A stretch of DNA of 64,000 bases from Epiperipatus broadwayi (taxonomy: Eukaryota; Onychophora; Udeonychophora; Euonychophora; Peripatidae): NCBI GenBank assembly GCA_028023455.1, contig JAQFVV010013081.1, positions 126,001 to 190,000 on the forward strand, read 5' to 3'. The position numbers and the translations under genes are program-made. A model generated the notes under the pieces. It did no database searches and had not been told where the DNA came from. It worked only from the letters and a program-made list of their open reading frames with translations. Shown here in pieces: positions 15,498-27,929 of this stretch (its first letter is position 1; the number at the start of each line of letters is the position of its first letter).

Positions 15498-17165
15498 TCA
15501 GTAAGAATTTATCTGCTCCTCATGTAGATTTCCCTTATAACATAGAGTCTGTATAATCATAAGAATATAGCTCTGTGTTAATTAATATATGGCCAGATAA
15601 ATTGTTGAATTAATTCTTGATGTAATATTAGTCTCTTATTTTATTGAAGAATTACGACCTTGTCCGAAATAAAATAATTGTATGATATTTTCTTAATGAA
15701 TGGAGAGTTTGTAGAAAAGATTATTTTCTATTATTGTTGCTTGACACACGCACACACATGCGTAATATAAATAATATTGTGTATATAAAGTATAGAGTTA
15801 TTGAAATTAAAATGAGAAATAAATGTTTTGAAATATATTACATTCATTTAAATAGAAGTATAAAGTTATTGAGATTAAAACGGAAAATAAATATTTTAAA
15901 ATACAGTGTATTTATTTAAATAAAGGTTATAAATCATCAAATCATCAGAATGAACATGATTTTGTTGCTATGCATGAAAGGTATACGTAATTGAAAGTGA
16001 TTATTTAGTCAATTAGAGAAAGTTGCTTTGTTGAGAGCTAAATATAATTAATTTGATTTATTTTATTAATCAATAGTAATGTCCTCTCAAAAGTATTTTT
16101 TGTGCTAATAATATAACATGTTGTTTATTTAGTGTCATGTAGATGAAACGTGTAGGCAAAGCATGTGTTTGAAGTCAGAATATTTACATTTTGTTGCTAA
16201 TTTGCTTTGATAATAGGGATAATCCCAAACTGATGCTCAAAGTTTATTTGATAATTTAAAAATCTGTAGGACAAGTAGTCCCATTGTAAATATCATGTTA
16301 AACCAAATTTATTTTAGTGTAATAAATGATTTGTTTTATTTATTTAAAATCTCAAAATTGTGTCTTGAATTATTATTGTAAACATTCGTGTTTTCCATTT
16401 CCACATTTCACACATCTATTATAAAATAGATATATTGTTTTATAACTATAATATCAAATTTGCTGGTGTCTGACAATATTGTTTTCTTAATCCAAACATT
16501 ATAAGGAATATTTGCCACTGGATAAACGTGTTAGAAGGGTTGCCAAGTTAGTATATTTGTTAGATGATGATATGAGATTAAAATATTCTATTTCTGTCAT
16601 TATCTTATTATTGAAACACCGTAGAATATCTTAGTCAATTTGTTTCATTACATTTTATCATACTTTAGAATTATAATTTATGGCCCAATGTATTTCATTT
16701 AATTCAACTGTGTTTGTTAAATTCCCTGAGATGTTATTGTTTATTTCTTGATTGGCATTAAAGTAGATGTTTAGATTGTGATATGCCAAGTCATAGAATT
16801 GTTTAGTATTATAATTATAGCAAGCTGATATATGTTATATTTGGATGAAGGAAGAAATTAAGTTTAAAGTATACTTTAATAAACTGTACCAATAAACATT
16901 ATGATTCTTTATCATACAATTAATTAACAAAGGAATTTACATTATATTAAATGTTTTGTAATATTTCTTCTTTTATTCATTTATCATCATATATCTTATG
17001 AACTGCCTATAGCCTCCCACTGAGCTTAGCTGAACATAAACTTAAATATAGAGTCTCAGTAATAATTTTGTATTATATATCTTATTATATTGTTCTATTC
17101 ATTAATAGAACTGGCGTCTGGGCATTTTGCTCATGTAATGTATATGAGCTGTGTTGGGAGTGTAG
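15270..17165 (+). repeat. Ancient interspersed repeat, copy 1
   Basis: Landmarks recur in the same order and orientation as in 46233-48240. They are the CCACACCAAT-type tandem unit, a CATCAAATCNTCAGAATGA segment (15.94 and 46.92 kb), a TTTGGATGA segment (16.84 and 47.93 kb) and a CTATnnATAGAAnTGnCGnCTGGG segment (17.09 and 48.18 kb). No coding frame survives in either copy, so the class of element cannot be named. Confidence 0.45.
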
Positions 17166-17167
17166 GT

Positions 17168-17246
<79 letters not shown>
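17168..17246. repeat. (TA)n microsatellite
   Basis: About 79 bp of pure alternating TA. The open frame across it is an artefact. Confidence 0.97.
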
Positions 17247-17248
<2 letters not shown>

Positions 17249-17382
17249 GATTACAATATTGAAACTATTATATAGTAATTAAATTATACAAATAATAATT
17301 TAATTATTTGTATGCAATATTTTCATTCATTAAATTGTGTACCGGGTCGAACCGCTGAAACCACTTACTTATACGTATATAT

Positions 17383-18128
17383 AAGTTCTGGCCAGTTTCA
17401 AACAGTTCATTTTTATCCATTGCTTGCCATTTGAACGTGAATTCCCACGCTGTCCTAAAGTGATTGGTATTCTGTTGGCCAATTTATTTATTCATCCGGA
17501 GGTCTTTTGCTTTGGCTGGTCCTCAATGTAGAAAACGATGTCATTTCTTTTTTTTTAACAAAACTGAAGGGATTAAAGAGTGCGTCTTTTCAATCCCTTC
17601 TCCTTCAACTCCGCACTAACACATATAGTCACATCGTAATAACTAACTAATAATTTCGAAAGTTTTCCTTTTATATTAATTTTAAGGATTCAATTGACAT
17701 TACATCATCGATGATGATGATCCTTCCATTGAGGTCCAATTTCCCGATGGATTTCTCTCATTTGCTATTAGTTTCCATTGTTTTCCTATCTGACCACTGC
17801 TTATACATTTAAATGCCCAAAGGCTAATTCACTTTGACTAATTAAAATAATCATTTCCATTTCTGATTAATTAATGTGTTTTCCAAACTTAAAGATATTT
17901 TTATCTCTAAATCTTTTTGTTGAAAGATTTGATTTTTCTATTTTTAATAAAGTTTTATTTTAATAATTTTTTTTTTATCTGTGCGATTTTATATATATAT
18001 ACGAGTTTAAGATGATTTTTTAATTTTCAATTTTTAATTCTTAAAAAAGAAGTTTTTATTTGTGAACTTTTATTCTTTTCACATTTAATAATAAAAAAAC
18101 AATGTAACATATGTATGTGCCCGTTACA
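17383..18128 (-). mobile_element. Partial LTR, copy B (5' ~750 bp of the LTR)
   Basis: On the minus strand this starts with the family's TGTAACGGGCACATA end at 18128. It follows the family to the AAACTGTTTGAAA region at about 17383-17403, where similarity stops. The remaining ~1.4 kb of the LTR is missing. The hairpin at the GAAGGGATT arms is retained near 17567-17601. The outer junction at 18129 is followed by a T run and then the direct-repeat unit beginning at 18140. Confidence 0.8.
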
Positions 18129-18139
18129 TTTTTTTTTAA

Positions 18140-18246
18140 GTTTAATAGTATGATTAAATATTTATTTAATCCCAAATACTCACCACCATTTCATACTAAT
18201 GATGATATAATAACAAAAATACTAAATAATTAATTATCACAAACCC

Positions 18247-18277
<31 letters not shown>

Positions 18278-19110
18278 GAGGCATTGAAATAGATAAATAC
18301 AATTTTAAATAAGAAAAATAACAAATCCCTAAAGCTATTTACAATGTTTATAAGTAATGGAAGTGGTCTGAGCTTTTTACCCTGTAGAAATAAGTTATAC
18401 TTTGTGTGATTTGATATACAGATATGAGATTTTCAGTCATACAGGCATACGCTTTTACTGATTACTTTAAAACCTTTTTATTGATAGCAAAAATAATAAT
18501 AATAATAAAACTATGCATACATATATTGGCAATATGAGATATTTCACTAATTTCATACTTTCAACAAGTCAACAAGGTTGCATTGGTTCAGATACTATAT
18601 CGTACTCACCATAAGGTACTCTATCTATTTCCCTTTTGCTATAGATAAACTCCTATACATGTATATACGTGCAGCACAATTAAACACTATTTAAATATAA
18701 AGTTATTAAAGGACTTGCTTACAGGGAATCTATAATAGATCCCTTCTTACATGCATTATCAGGTGCCGCAGTGACAAAAAAAAATAACTTAAAAAAAAAG
18801 ATATACGATTAAATACATTTTTTAGATATTCAACATGAGATATCGTATTTACCGAATATTATAAGTGTATGTACGCGTATATACACATATTTGTATATGA
18901 CGAATTTCAGGAGTAACAAAGAGGAAAACGAATAGCAACAAAAAAAAAATCTCATTGCAACCTTTGTTGAAAATACTAGAATTTGACATAGAAAAATTGA
19001 TCAAAAGATTTAAGTAAAAGCTTTAACATTTATGCCCATAATAACCGTAATTCAATATACATATGTGAGAGATAACTCTCCCTTTTTTTAAAGATTAATA
19101 ATAATAATAC
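18140..19110 (+). repeat. Direct repeat, unit 1 of a ~1-kb duplication
   Basis: This matches 19633-20457 from a GTTTAATAnTATGATTAAAT start through an AATAATAATAA end, at an offset of 1493 bp. Relative to unit 2 it carries an extra block of roughly 150 bp around 18485-18640 and a longer TA run at 18247-18274. No coding content is convincing. Confidence 0.85.
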
Positions 19111-19632
19111 TGTATCAGACCATTCTCCCTGCGGAATTCTTTTCCTAATCTTGCACTGAGCATGAAGTGACCAAGACTCAACAGGTAAAGAAATGGATAT
19201 CAATTTAGCCGATTGTCTGTACTCATGTATGTTGGAACTTCCAGCTAAATTGATAGAAAGAGTGGATTGACAGGACTCTTCCAGTTAAAAACACCCTTTA
19301 GTTGATATCTTACCTGAATGCCCGAATATTTAGAACAATGGCAAGTACACACCTTTGAAAATCTATTTACAAAATAGACTTTTGCGTGCCACTTCTAGAA
19401 AAGAAAAAAATGAATTTTTCCCCCTCCCAGAAGGATGTGCAATACTATATGTCCAGCAAAGCATGTGAATAAGATTCAACACCCTGGTAGAGCGATATCC
19501 CTTTGTGGCTAGCTCAGTCACTCTACATCTAGGGTCTTCAAATGGGTAAGTTAAATGATTATTACAGATATGTGGTTGATAAGGAAAGAATACATTTTTA
19601 TCAATATCAATAATAATATGAAACTGAAACAA
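19111..19632. other. Unique spacer between the direct-repeat units
   Basis: This is less AT-rich than its neighbours and not repeated in the second unit. A minus-strand open frame at 19363-19668 runs into the repeat and has no recognisable motif. No function is assigned. Confidence 0.4.
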
Positions 19633-20457
19633 GTTTAATATTATGATTAAATATTTATTTAATCCCAAATACCCACCACCGTTTCATACTAATGATGATA
19701 TAATAAAAAGAATACTAAATAATTAATGATTATAAACCCATATATATATTTGATGCTTTTAGATAGATAAATATATATATACAATTTAAATGATTACGAA
19801 AATAGATAAACCCCTAAAGCTATTTACAATAAGATATTTCATAAAGAATGGAAGTGGTCTGAGCCCCTTTTACCCAGTAGAAATAAATTTTACTTTGTGT
19901 GATTTGATATACAGATATGAGATTTTCGGTCAGGCATACGCTTTTACCGATGACTTTAAAACCCTTTTTTTTTTTGATAAATTCCTATACATGTATATAC
20001 GTGCGGCACAATTATACACTTATTACTATTTTAAATATAAAGTTATTAGAGGACTTGCTTACAGGGAATCTATAATAGATCAATCCCTTCCTACATGCAT
20101 CGTGAGGTGAAGCAGTGACAAAAAAAATAACTTAAAAAGGATATACAGTTAAATACATTTTTTAGATATTCAACATGAGATATCGTATTTACCGAATATT
20201 ATAAGCGTATGTATGCATATATACACATGTATATTTAAATTTGATGAATTTCAGGAATAACAACAAGAGCAAAACGAATAGCAACAACAACAAAAAAATC
20301 TCATTGCAATCTTTGTTGAAAATACTAGAATTTAAAATAGAAAAATTGACTCAAAAGATTTAAGTAAAAGCTTTATCATTTATGCCCGTAATAACTGTAA
20401 ATTCAATATACATATGCGAGAGACTCTCTCTCTTTTTAAATGATTAATAATAATAAC
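19633..20457 (+). repeat. Direct repeat, unit 2
   Basis: Second copy of the 18140-19110 unit, shorter by the ~150-bp block. A 106-codon frame at 19790-20110 exists only in this copy; unit 1 is interrupted. It is not considered a gene. Confidence 0.85.
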
Positions 20458-20669
20458 AAAAAAATAATATATTTAATCGGAAATATCAAAGTTAATTATT
20501 TCAATATTAATAAAACATCTTAAAATAAACTTATGTCTGCGTCTTCATTCTTCTCCTCTGGGCTCCGAGTGGGCTTCAAATCAACTGGCTGTTTAGTGAG
20601 GATTTCATTTATTTAGCAAGGCAGCATTTGTCATTATTGTGGGCGGCTGAAACTGGCATGGTCACATCT

Positions 20670-20797
20670 TGTAAAATAAAAAAATTTTTTTTTTGATTTA
20701 CGTATCTGCCTACTTTACAAATTTTCTAGGTTCAAATGCCTAGATGGCGCCCTGTAGTGCAGACTACATTAAGCTACACTTTCTCTGGATCATTATA
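20670..20797 (+). mobile_element. 3' end fragment of a 5' LTR
   Basis: The last ~130 bp of the LTR family is here. It includes the TACGTATCTGCCTACTTT block, the CTAGG(N8)CCTAG hairpin, GATGGCGCCCTGTAGTGCAG and a GGATCATTATA terminus. The upstream part of the LTR is absent, and similarity fades between 20640 and 20680. It is followed by a degraded primer-binding site and the internal region, so it is the truncated 5' LTR of the plus-strand element. Confidence 0.75.
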
Positions 20798-21512
20798 ATT
20801 GGCTACCCAACTTGGGCTGATCTTTAATAAACTACCAGGGCCCTGAGTAAATTTCTTTTTTCAAAATGAAATATTTTTATCTGTTACATAAAGTTGTATA
20901 CTTTAAATCTTATAAAAGCACTGCCAGAAAGAAATTGCACATATATTAAACATGAGACAGTATTAATAATTTTAAATTGTATTTTGTTGAAAAGAAAATC
21001 AAAAGGTTGCAATTGATATGTTTTTTTGTTTGTTAATATATATTATGCTTTAACGTGTATAGGTGCGCACAGCAACGTAAATTTATGATCGTAAATGTAG
21101 TACCTTACAATGAGTACTGTTTGGGAATTTACTTCGGTGTAATCCTATGTAAGCATTTCAGTCAGTCATAAATAAGTTGGTGGTATTTATAATTGTGCTG
21201 CAAATACACACGTTTAAACTCATTATTTCTTAAAACATATTTACCTCAATGCAACCTTCTTAAATAAATCATTTATAAAATTTGCTTGTCATGCTGTGTG
21301 TAAAAATAAAATGTATAAAAAAATAGAAATCTTGTGGGGAGGAGGTGAATGTAAATGGTCCTTAGGAAAATGATAGCAAACATTTTTTTTTTGGTATATA
21401 GTCTTTATGCTAACCGAATGTTTTGTAAATTTTGTTAATCATGTACAGTAATTACTAACCCTAAGTAAAATATTTTTTTTTGTTCATTTTTTTTTAAGCA
21501 AGTTGACTGATA
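20798..21512 (+). mobile_element. Internal region of LTR element, plus-strand copy
   Basis: About 715 bp lies between the LTR fragment and LTR C. It begins with a degraded primer-binding site (TGGCTACCCAACTTGGGC, 20800-20817) and is homologous in inverted orientation to 27930-28641. No gag, protease, RT, RNase H or integrase motif and no long frame is present. The sequence before LTR C is T-rich rather than a typical polypurine tract. Confidence 0.75.
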
Positions 21513-23687
21513 TGTAATGAGCACAGACGTCGTTACATTCTTTTTTTATTAGTAAACATGAAAAAAATAAAAGTTTGCAAATAAAACTTCTCTTTTTAAG
21601 AATTAAAAATTGAAAATTAAAATCCTATGTTAGACTCGTATCTATATAATTGCACAGATGGAAAAAAAATTATTAAAATAAAACTTTATTTAAAAAAAAA
21701 AGTATTTTAAAACTAAATTGTCAGTAAAGATTTAAAGATAAAAATATATCTAAGTTTGTACAAAACAAATTAAAATGTTATTGAAAAAATGGAAATGATT
21801 AATTTAATTAGTCAAATGTAAACTAGCCTTGGGCATTTAAATGTATAAGCATTGGTCAGATAGGAAAACAATAGAAACTAATAGCCAATGAATGAAAAAC
21901 AATGGAATCGGACCTCAGCGAAAGGACCATATCATCATCGATGACGTAATGTCCATTGGATCCTTCAAATTAATATAAAAGGTTAAGTTTGGAAATTATT
22001 AGGGAGTTATTACAATGTGACTATATGTGTTAGTGCGGAGTTGAAAGAGAAGAGATTGAAAAGACGCACTCTTCAATCCCTTCAGTTTTGTTATAAAAAA
22101 AAGAGAAATGACATCGTTTTTTTCTACATTAAGGACCAACTAAACTAAAAGACCTCTGGATAAATAAAAAAAAACAACGACTAACTTAACCAATCTTTTT
22201 AGGATGGTGTGGGAATTCACGTTCAAATGGCAAGCAACAGATAAAGATGAACTGTTTTAAACCATAAGAACTTTATAATTAATGAACATTAAATTAAACA
22301 CTCTCTGTATTTAAAATAATTAAGAAATAGAATCCTATCTGACCAACATTATTTATTAATTAGTTATAATTTTATTTAATGTATTTCTTTTGTAAAATCA
22401 TTTCCATTTATTTATTTATTTGTTCTTTAAGTTTTATTATGATTTCTGCTTTTCGTTAAACTAGTTATATAAATATTAAACTTAAGTCGGGTGTGAATGG
22501 CTATATAGATTTCTAAAGTTATATTAGGGGAGGGTAATCTTAGGTTATTCGTTTCGTAGTTGAATTAGGTCAATGGATTGGATATATTGGTGTAATTAGT
22601 AGATGTAGTATGAGATTCACTACAGGCAGAATCGCTATTATATGCCGCACACACTCATTTTGCCTATGGGAAAAATTATAAGACGGAGACCGCAGTTCCT
22701 TCCTATGGAGTTTTTTATTATTGCTTTCATCATCAGATAGATGTAATATTCCTATCTGATGAGAAGCAGTTTCTTCTCTTAACCTAATTGTGCTGCCATA
22801 TTCATATTACATTGAACACATTGATATATCAGATGGATTGAAGTTTGGTTTGACTGCGAACCTTTGGCCTAAAGTTAAACAAGGATTGAATATTATCTTT
22901 TCAAATGCAAATCTGTGTAGTCTATTCATACTCGACATTCTAAATAAAGATGCATTAAGTTTAAGTTGGGTATAGACGCTTGCATGGGTTCGTTACCGGT
23001 TGATTATGTTTTTGGTTTTCATATTTGACCAAAATATATAGACATTCAGTAAATACTGATACCTTACGGTGAGTATCTAAGATGTATTTATGTCAGATGT
23101 CTTTTAAGTTATTGGTGTCAATGCGGTGTCTTATGATGAACACCATTGGGCTTCTTGTATTCCCTATGCAATTGACGGTATCAATGACTCTGTGTTTTGA
23201 TCGTTTATGTTTATTTTGAAATGTTTTTTGACCGTGTAATCTATATAACCGATCTATACTCAACATTAAAAACACATTTTATAAACTCATCTGTGCGAAC
23301 TTATAAAAAAATTAAAATGTAAACTTATATTATAAAAATTAAAATGTAAATTTAAATTTTAAAATCAAGTTAAAATCCAAAGTAAAAGTTATTCTAAAAT
23401 AATGCTAAATTTTATATATGTGCATAAATAAATGTTTGTGTGTTAATTACCAGCAGTGGCTTATTTTATTCTTTTTTATATATTCTTAAATAAGAATTTA
23501 TTATAAATATAAATCTCTGCTACTCCCTGAGCTAGTGACAATGGGCTAATGACCGGACATCAAAAAATATAAAATAAAAAATTTTTTGGACTTACCTATC
23601 TGCCTACTTTATAAATTTTCTAGGTTCAAATGCCTCAATGGCACCCTGTAGTGCAGACTGTTAAGCTACCCATTCTCTGGATCATTT
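21513..23687 (+). mobile_element. LTR copy C (full length, plus strand)
   Basis: It begins TGTAATGAGCACAG and ends CTGGATCATTT, directly followed by AAC and a primer-binding site. This is the best evidence for orientation: the LTR reads left to right. It holds a conserved hairpin at 22051-22085 and a second at 22732-22760. A short plus-strand frame at 22790-22975 encodes a peptide nearly identical to one in copy A (minus strand, 2506-2775). The other copies carry frame-breaking differences there. Confidence 0.85.
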
Positions 23688-23690
23688 AAC

Positions 23691-23708
23691 TGGTGCCCAA
23701 CATGGGGC
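23691..23708 (+). other. Primer binding site, tRNA-Lys type
   Basis: TGGTGCCCAACATGGGGC lies 3 bp after the end of LTR C. It is complementary to the 3' end of metazoan tRNA-Lys with two differences. Both are transitions at what would be CpG positions of the canonical site, consistent with CpG decay. Confidence 0.7.
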
Positions 23709-23738
23709 AGTTAATCGCTGATCCTTTATGGTTGATGG

Positions 23739-25695
23739 TATTTTAAAAACAAAAACTTAAAAAGATTTAGAGATAAAAATACATCTTTAATTTTGGAAAA
23801 CACATTAAGTAATCAGAAAATGGAAATGATTGTTTTAATTAGTTAAATGTAAACTAGCCTAGGGCATTTAAATGTATAAGTAACAGTCAGACAGGAAAGA
23901 AAAACAATGAAATAAGACCTCAGTGAAAGGACCATCTCATCGATGACATAATGTTGAGTTAATCCACAAAATTAATATAAAAGGAAAGGTTGAAAATAAA
24001 AAGAGTTATTACAATGTGACTATAGGTGTTAGTGCGGGGTTGAAAAAGAAAGGATTGAAAGATGCACTTTCAATTCCTTCAGTTGTTCAAAAAAATGAAA
24101 CATCGTTTTCCGATATTGCGGGCCACAGGACATCAAGGCCCGGAAGAATACCATCAACCATAAAGGACCAGCGATTAACTGCACACCGATCTTCTTATGA
24201 CTTCATGGGATTAATACCTTCCATTACAAGAAATCATAGAAAATGGACATTTTTCAAAACAGTAATAAATATATAATTTATGAACATTTCTAAACAAAAG
24301 AACTCTAAATACTAAACTTTTCAATACTTATAAATATAAGAATTTCCTATCTCACTAAAGTAGTTAAAATGTTATTTGATGTATTTCTTTTGTAAAATCA
24401 TTTTCATTTATATTTTTTTTGTTCTTTAAGTTTTATTATGATTTCTGTTTTCCGATAAATTAAAATATATCAGTGATAAACTTAAGTCGGGCATGAATGG
24501 CTGTATAAATTTGTAAAGTTATATTAGGGGAGGGTAATCTTAGTTTATTTGTGTCATTGTTGAATTGGTCAATGGATTGGATATATTGATGTAGTTAGTA
24601 AATGTAATGCAAGATTCGCTATGGGCAGAATCGCTTGTACATGCTGCACACTTCCTTTTGCCTAGGGAATGTGATTGTAAGTCAGCAAAATGACCGCAGT
24701 CTGTTTCTATGGAGTTTTTTTTATTGTTTTTCTCATTAGATAGATGTAATATTCCTATCTGACGAGAGTCAATATCTTATCTTAACCTATTTTGTGTTGC
24801 CGTATTCGTATTACATTGAATACATCGATATATCAGATGGATTGATGCCAGTTTGACTGCAAACTTTTAGCCTAAGGTTAAATGGGGATAGAATGTTTTA
24901 TCTTCAAATGCAAATCTATGTAGTCTATTCATACTCGACACTAAATAAAAATGCATTAAATTTAAGTTGTTTATAGACGCTTGCATAGATTCGTTATCGG
25001 TTAATTATGTTTTGGGTTTTCATATTGGATCAAAATATATAGACATTAAATAAATAATGATACCTTACGGTGAGTATCTAAAATGTATTTATTCAGATGT
25101 CTTTTAAGTTATTGGTGTCAATGCAAGCATCTTATGGTGAATGCTATTGGGTTACTTATAAATTTCCCTCTGCAATTGATGGTATCAATGACTGTGTATT
25201 TTGATCGTTTATGTTTATTTTGAAATGTTTTTAACCATGAAATCTATGTAACCGATCTATACTCAAACATTTTAAAACAAACTTTTATAAATCCATCTGT
25301 GCGAACTTATAAAAAATTAAAATGTAATCTTACAATATTATAAAAATTAAAATGTAAATTTAAATTCTAAAATCAAGTTAAAATCCAAAGCAAAAATTAT
25401 TCTAAAATAATGTTAAATTTTATATATGTGTGTAAATAAATGTTTGTGTGTTAATTACTGGCAGTGGCTTATTTTATTCTTTTTTATATATTCTTAGATA
25501 AGAATTTATTATAAATATAAATCTCGGCTACTCCTTGAGCTAGTGACTTTGGCTAATGACCCGAGTCAAAATATTAAAAAAATTTTTTTTTTTGACTTAC
25601 GTATCTGCCTACTTTATAAATTTTTTTAGGTTCAACTGCCTAGATGGCGCCCTATAGTGCAGATTACATTAAGAAGCTTTCACCGGATCATTATA
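23739..25695 (+). mobile_element. LTR copy D, lacking its first ~190 bp
   Basis: It matches the LTR family from about LTR position 190 (a GTATTTTAAAA segment) to the GGATCATTATA end. It is joined to only ~30 bp of internal sequence after the primer-binding site of the preceding element. The junction carries GTATTTTAAAA in both partners, so a microhomology-mediated deletion of internal region plus LTR start is a reasonable reading. Confidence 0.8.
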
Positions 25696-25716
25696 AAAAA
25701 GATTAATAATAATAAT

Positions 25717-27929
25717 AACAATCCTGAGAAACTAACACTTACCATAATCTGCACTACAGGGCGACATCTAGGCATTTGAACCTAGAAAAATTTATAAAGT
25801 AGGCAGATACGTAAGTCAAAAAAAAATTTTTTTATTTTATTTTAAAGATATCTGGTCATTAGCCCATTGTCACTAGCTCAGTGGAACAGCAGAGATTTAT
25901 ATTTTATAAATTTTTATCTAAGAATATTTTTTTAAAAAAGAATAAAATAAGCCACTGCCAGTAATTAACATACAAACATTTATTTACGCACATATATATA
26001 AATTTTAACATTATTATTTTAGTATGTTTATTTTAGATTTTAATTTGATTTTAGAATTTAAATTTACATTTTATTTTTTATAATATTATAATTTTACATT
26101 TTAATTAAGTTTGCACAGATAGATTTATGAAAGTTTGTTTTATAATGTTGAGTATAGATCAGTTACATAGATTCCACGGTTAAAAACATTTCAAAATAAA
26201 CATAAATGATCAAAATACAAAGTCATTGATACCATCAATTGCAGAAGGAAATTTATAAGTAACCCAATAGCATTCACAATAAGATGTTTGCATTGACACC
26301 AATAAATTAAAAGACATCCGAATAAATACATTTTAGATACTCACCATAAGGTATCATTATTTATTGAATGTCTATATATTTTGATCCAATATGAAAATGT
26401 AAAGCATAATTAACCGATAACAAATCCATGCAAGCGTCTATAAACAACTTAAACTTAACGCATTTTTATTTAGTGTCGAGTATGAATAGACTACATAGAT
26501 TTGCATTTGAAGATAAAACATTCTATCCCCATTTAACCTTAGGCTAAAAATTCGCAGTCAAACTGGCGTCAATCCATCTGATATATCGATGTATTCAATG
26601 TAATACAAATACGGCAACACAAAATACTATACTGTCAGAAATGTACATCTGAACAGTAAGTAGAGTTAGAGAAGACATTGTCTTTCTACCAACAGGAATG
26701 CTACATCTGTTGGCGAGTAGAACAATAAACAAAAAACTTCATAGGAATGGACTGTGGTTTTTTGCCGACTTACAAACCCATCCATAGGCAAACAGAAGGT
26801 GTGTGGCATATATTTGCAATCCTGCTCATAGCAGATCTCATTCTACATCTACTAATTACACAAATATATCCAATCCACTGAGCCAATTCAACTACGAAAT
26901 GAATAACCTAAGATTACCCTCCCTTAAACTATATATATAACTTTACAAATCTATATAGCCATTCACGCCCGACTTAAATTTAACATTTATATAACTAGTT
27001 TAATGAAAAACAAAAATCATAATAAAACTTATTAAAGAACAAATAAATAAATGGAAATGATTTTACAAAAGAAATACATTAAATAAAATTATAGCTAATT
27101 AATAAATAATTTAGTTTGGTCAGATAGGAATCTATTTTTATTTTTTTTTAAATACTGGAAAGTTTTTAATTTAATGTTCATTAATTATAAAGTTTTTACG
27201 GTTTTAAACAGTTCATTTTTATCCGTTGCTTGCCGTTTGAACGTGAATTCCCATGCCGTCCTAAAGAGATTGGTATTCTGTTGGCCAATTTATTTATTCA
27301 TCCGGAGGTCTTTTGCTTTGGCTGGTCCTCAATGTAGAAAACGATGTCATTTCTTTTTTTTTAACAAAACTGAAGGGATTGAAGAGTGCGTCTTTTCAAT
27401 CCCTTCTCCTTCAACTCCACACTAACACATATAGTCACATCGTAATAACTAACTAATAATTTCCAAAGTTTTCCTTTTATATTAATTTTAAGGATTCAAT
27501 TGACATTACATCATCGATGATGATGATCTTTCCATTGAGGTCTGATTTCCCAATGGATTTCTCTCATTTGCTATTAGTTTCCATTGTTTTCCTATCTGAC
27601 CGCTGCTTATACATTTAAATGCCCAAAGGCTAATTCACTTTGACTAATTAAAATAATCATTTCCATTTCTGATTAATTAATGTGTTTTTTAAACTTAAAG
27701 ATATTTTTATCTCTAAATCTTTTTGTTGAAAGATTTGGTTTTTCTATTTTTAATAAAGTTTTATTTAAATAATTTCTTTTTTATCTGTGTGATTTTATAT
27801 ATATACAAGTTTAAGATGATTTTTTAATTTTCAATTTTTAATTCTTAAAAAAGTTTTTATTTGTGAACTTTTATTCTTTTCATGTTTAATAATAAAAAAA
27901 CAATGTAACATACATATGTACCCATTACA
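25717..27929 (-). mobile_element. LTR copy E (3' LTR of the minus-strand element)
   Basis: On the minus strand this begins TGTAATGGGTACAT at 27929 and runs about 2.2 kb to a TCAGGATTGTTA end merging with an AAT repeat. With D it forms a ~2-kb inverted repeat with only ~20 bp between the arms. It differs from A, C and G in carrying the altered hairpin at 26689-26713 and an additional one at 26631-26657, both shared with copy F. Confidence 0.85.
26631..26713. repeat. Two adjacent related hairpins in LTR E
   Basis: Hairpin ACTGT-CAG..CTG-AACAGT (26631-26657) and hairpin CCAACAG..CTGTTGG (26689-26713) share a loop of the GAATGnTACAT type. Copy F has the same pair (29556-29582 and 29614-29638). 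Copies A, C and D carry only the second, with different arms (TCAGATAG/CTATCTGA), and G has a degraded version. Confidence 0.75.

Noticed and set aside
19480-19545. tRNA-like GTGGCTAGCTCAGTC segment with TTCAAAT downstream
   Set aside because: A and B boxes are both imperfect and there is no acceptor stem, so it is too weak to call a SINE or tRNA.
19790-20110. 106-codon plus-strand frame in the second direct-repeat unit
   Set aside because: The equivalent part of unit 1 is interrupted, and no domain or codon bias is seen.
22755-22780. CTGATGAGAAG in the LTRs as a possible hammerhead core
   Set aside because: A stem follows, but there is no GAAA core, no stem III and no cleavage-site partner.
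24016-24276. 86-codon plus-strand frame in LTR D
   Set aside because: It lies in the LTR and the other copies do not keep the frame.
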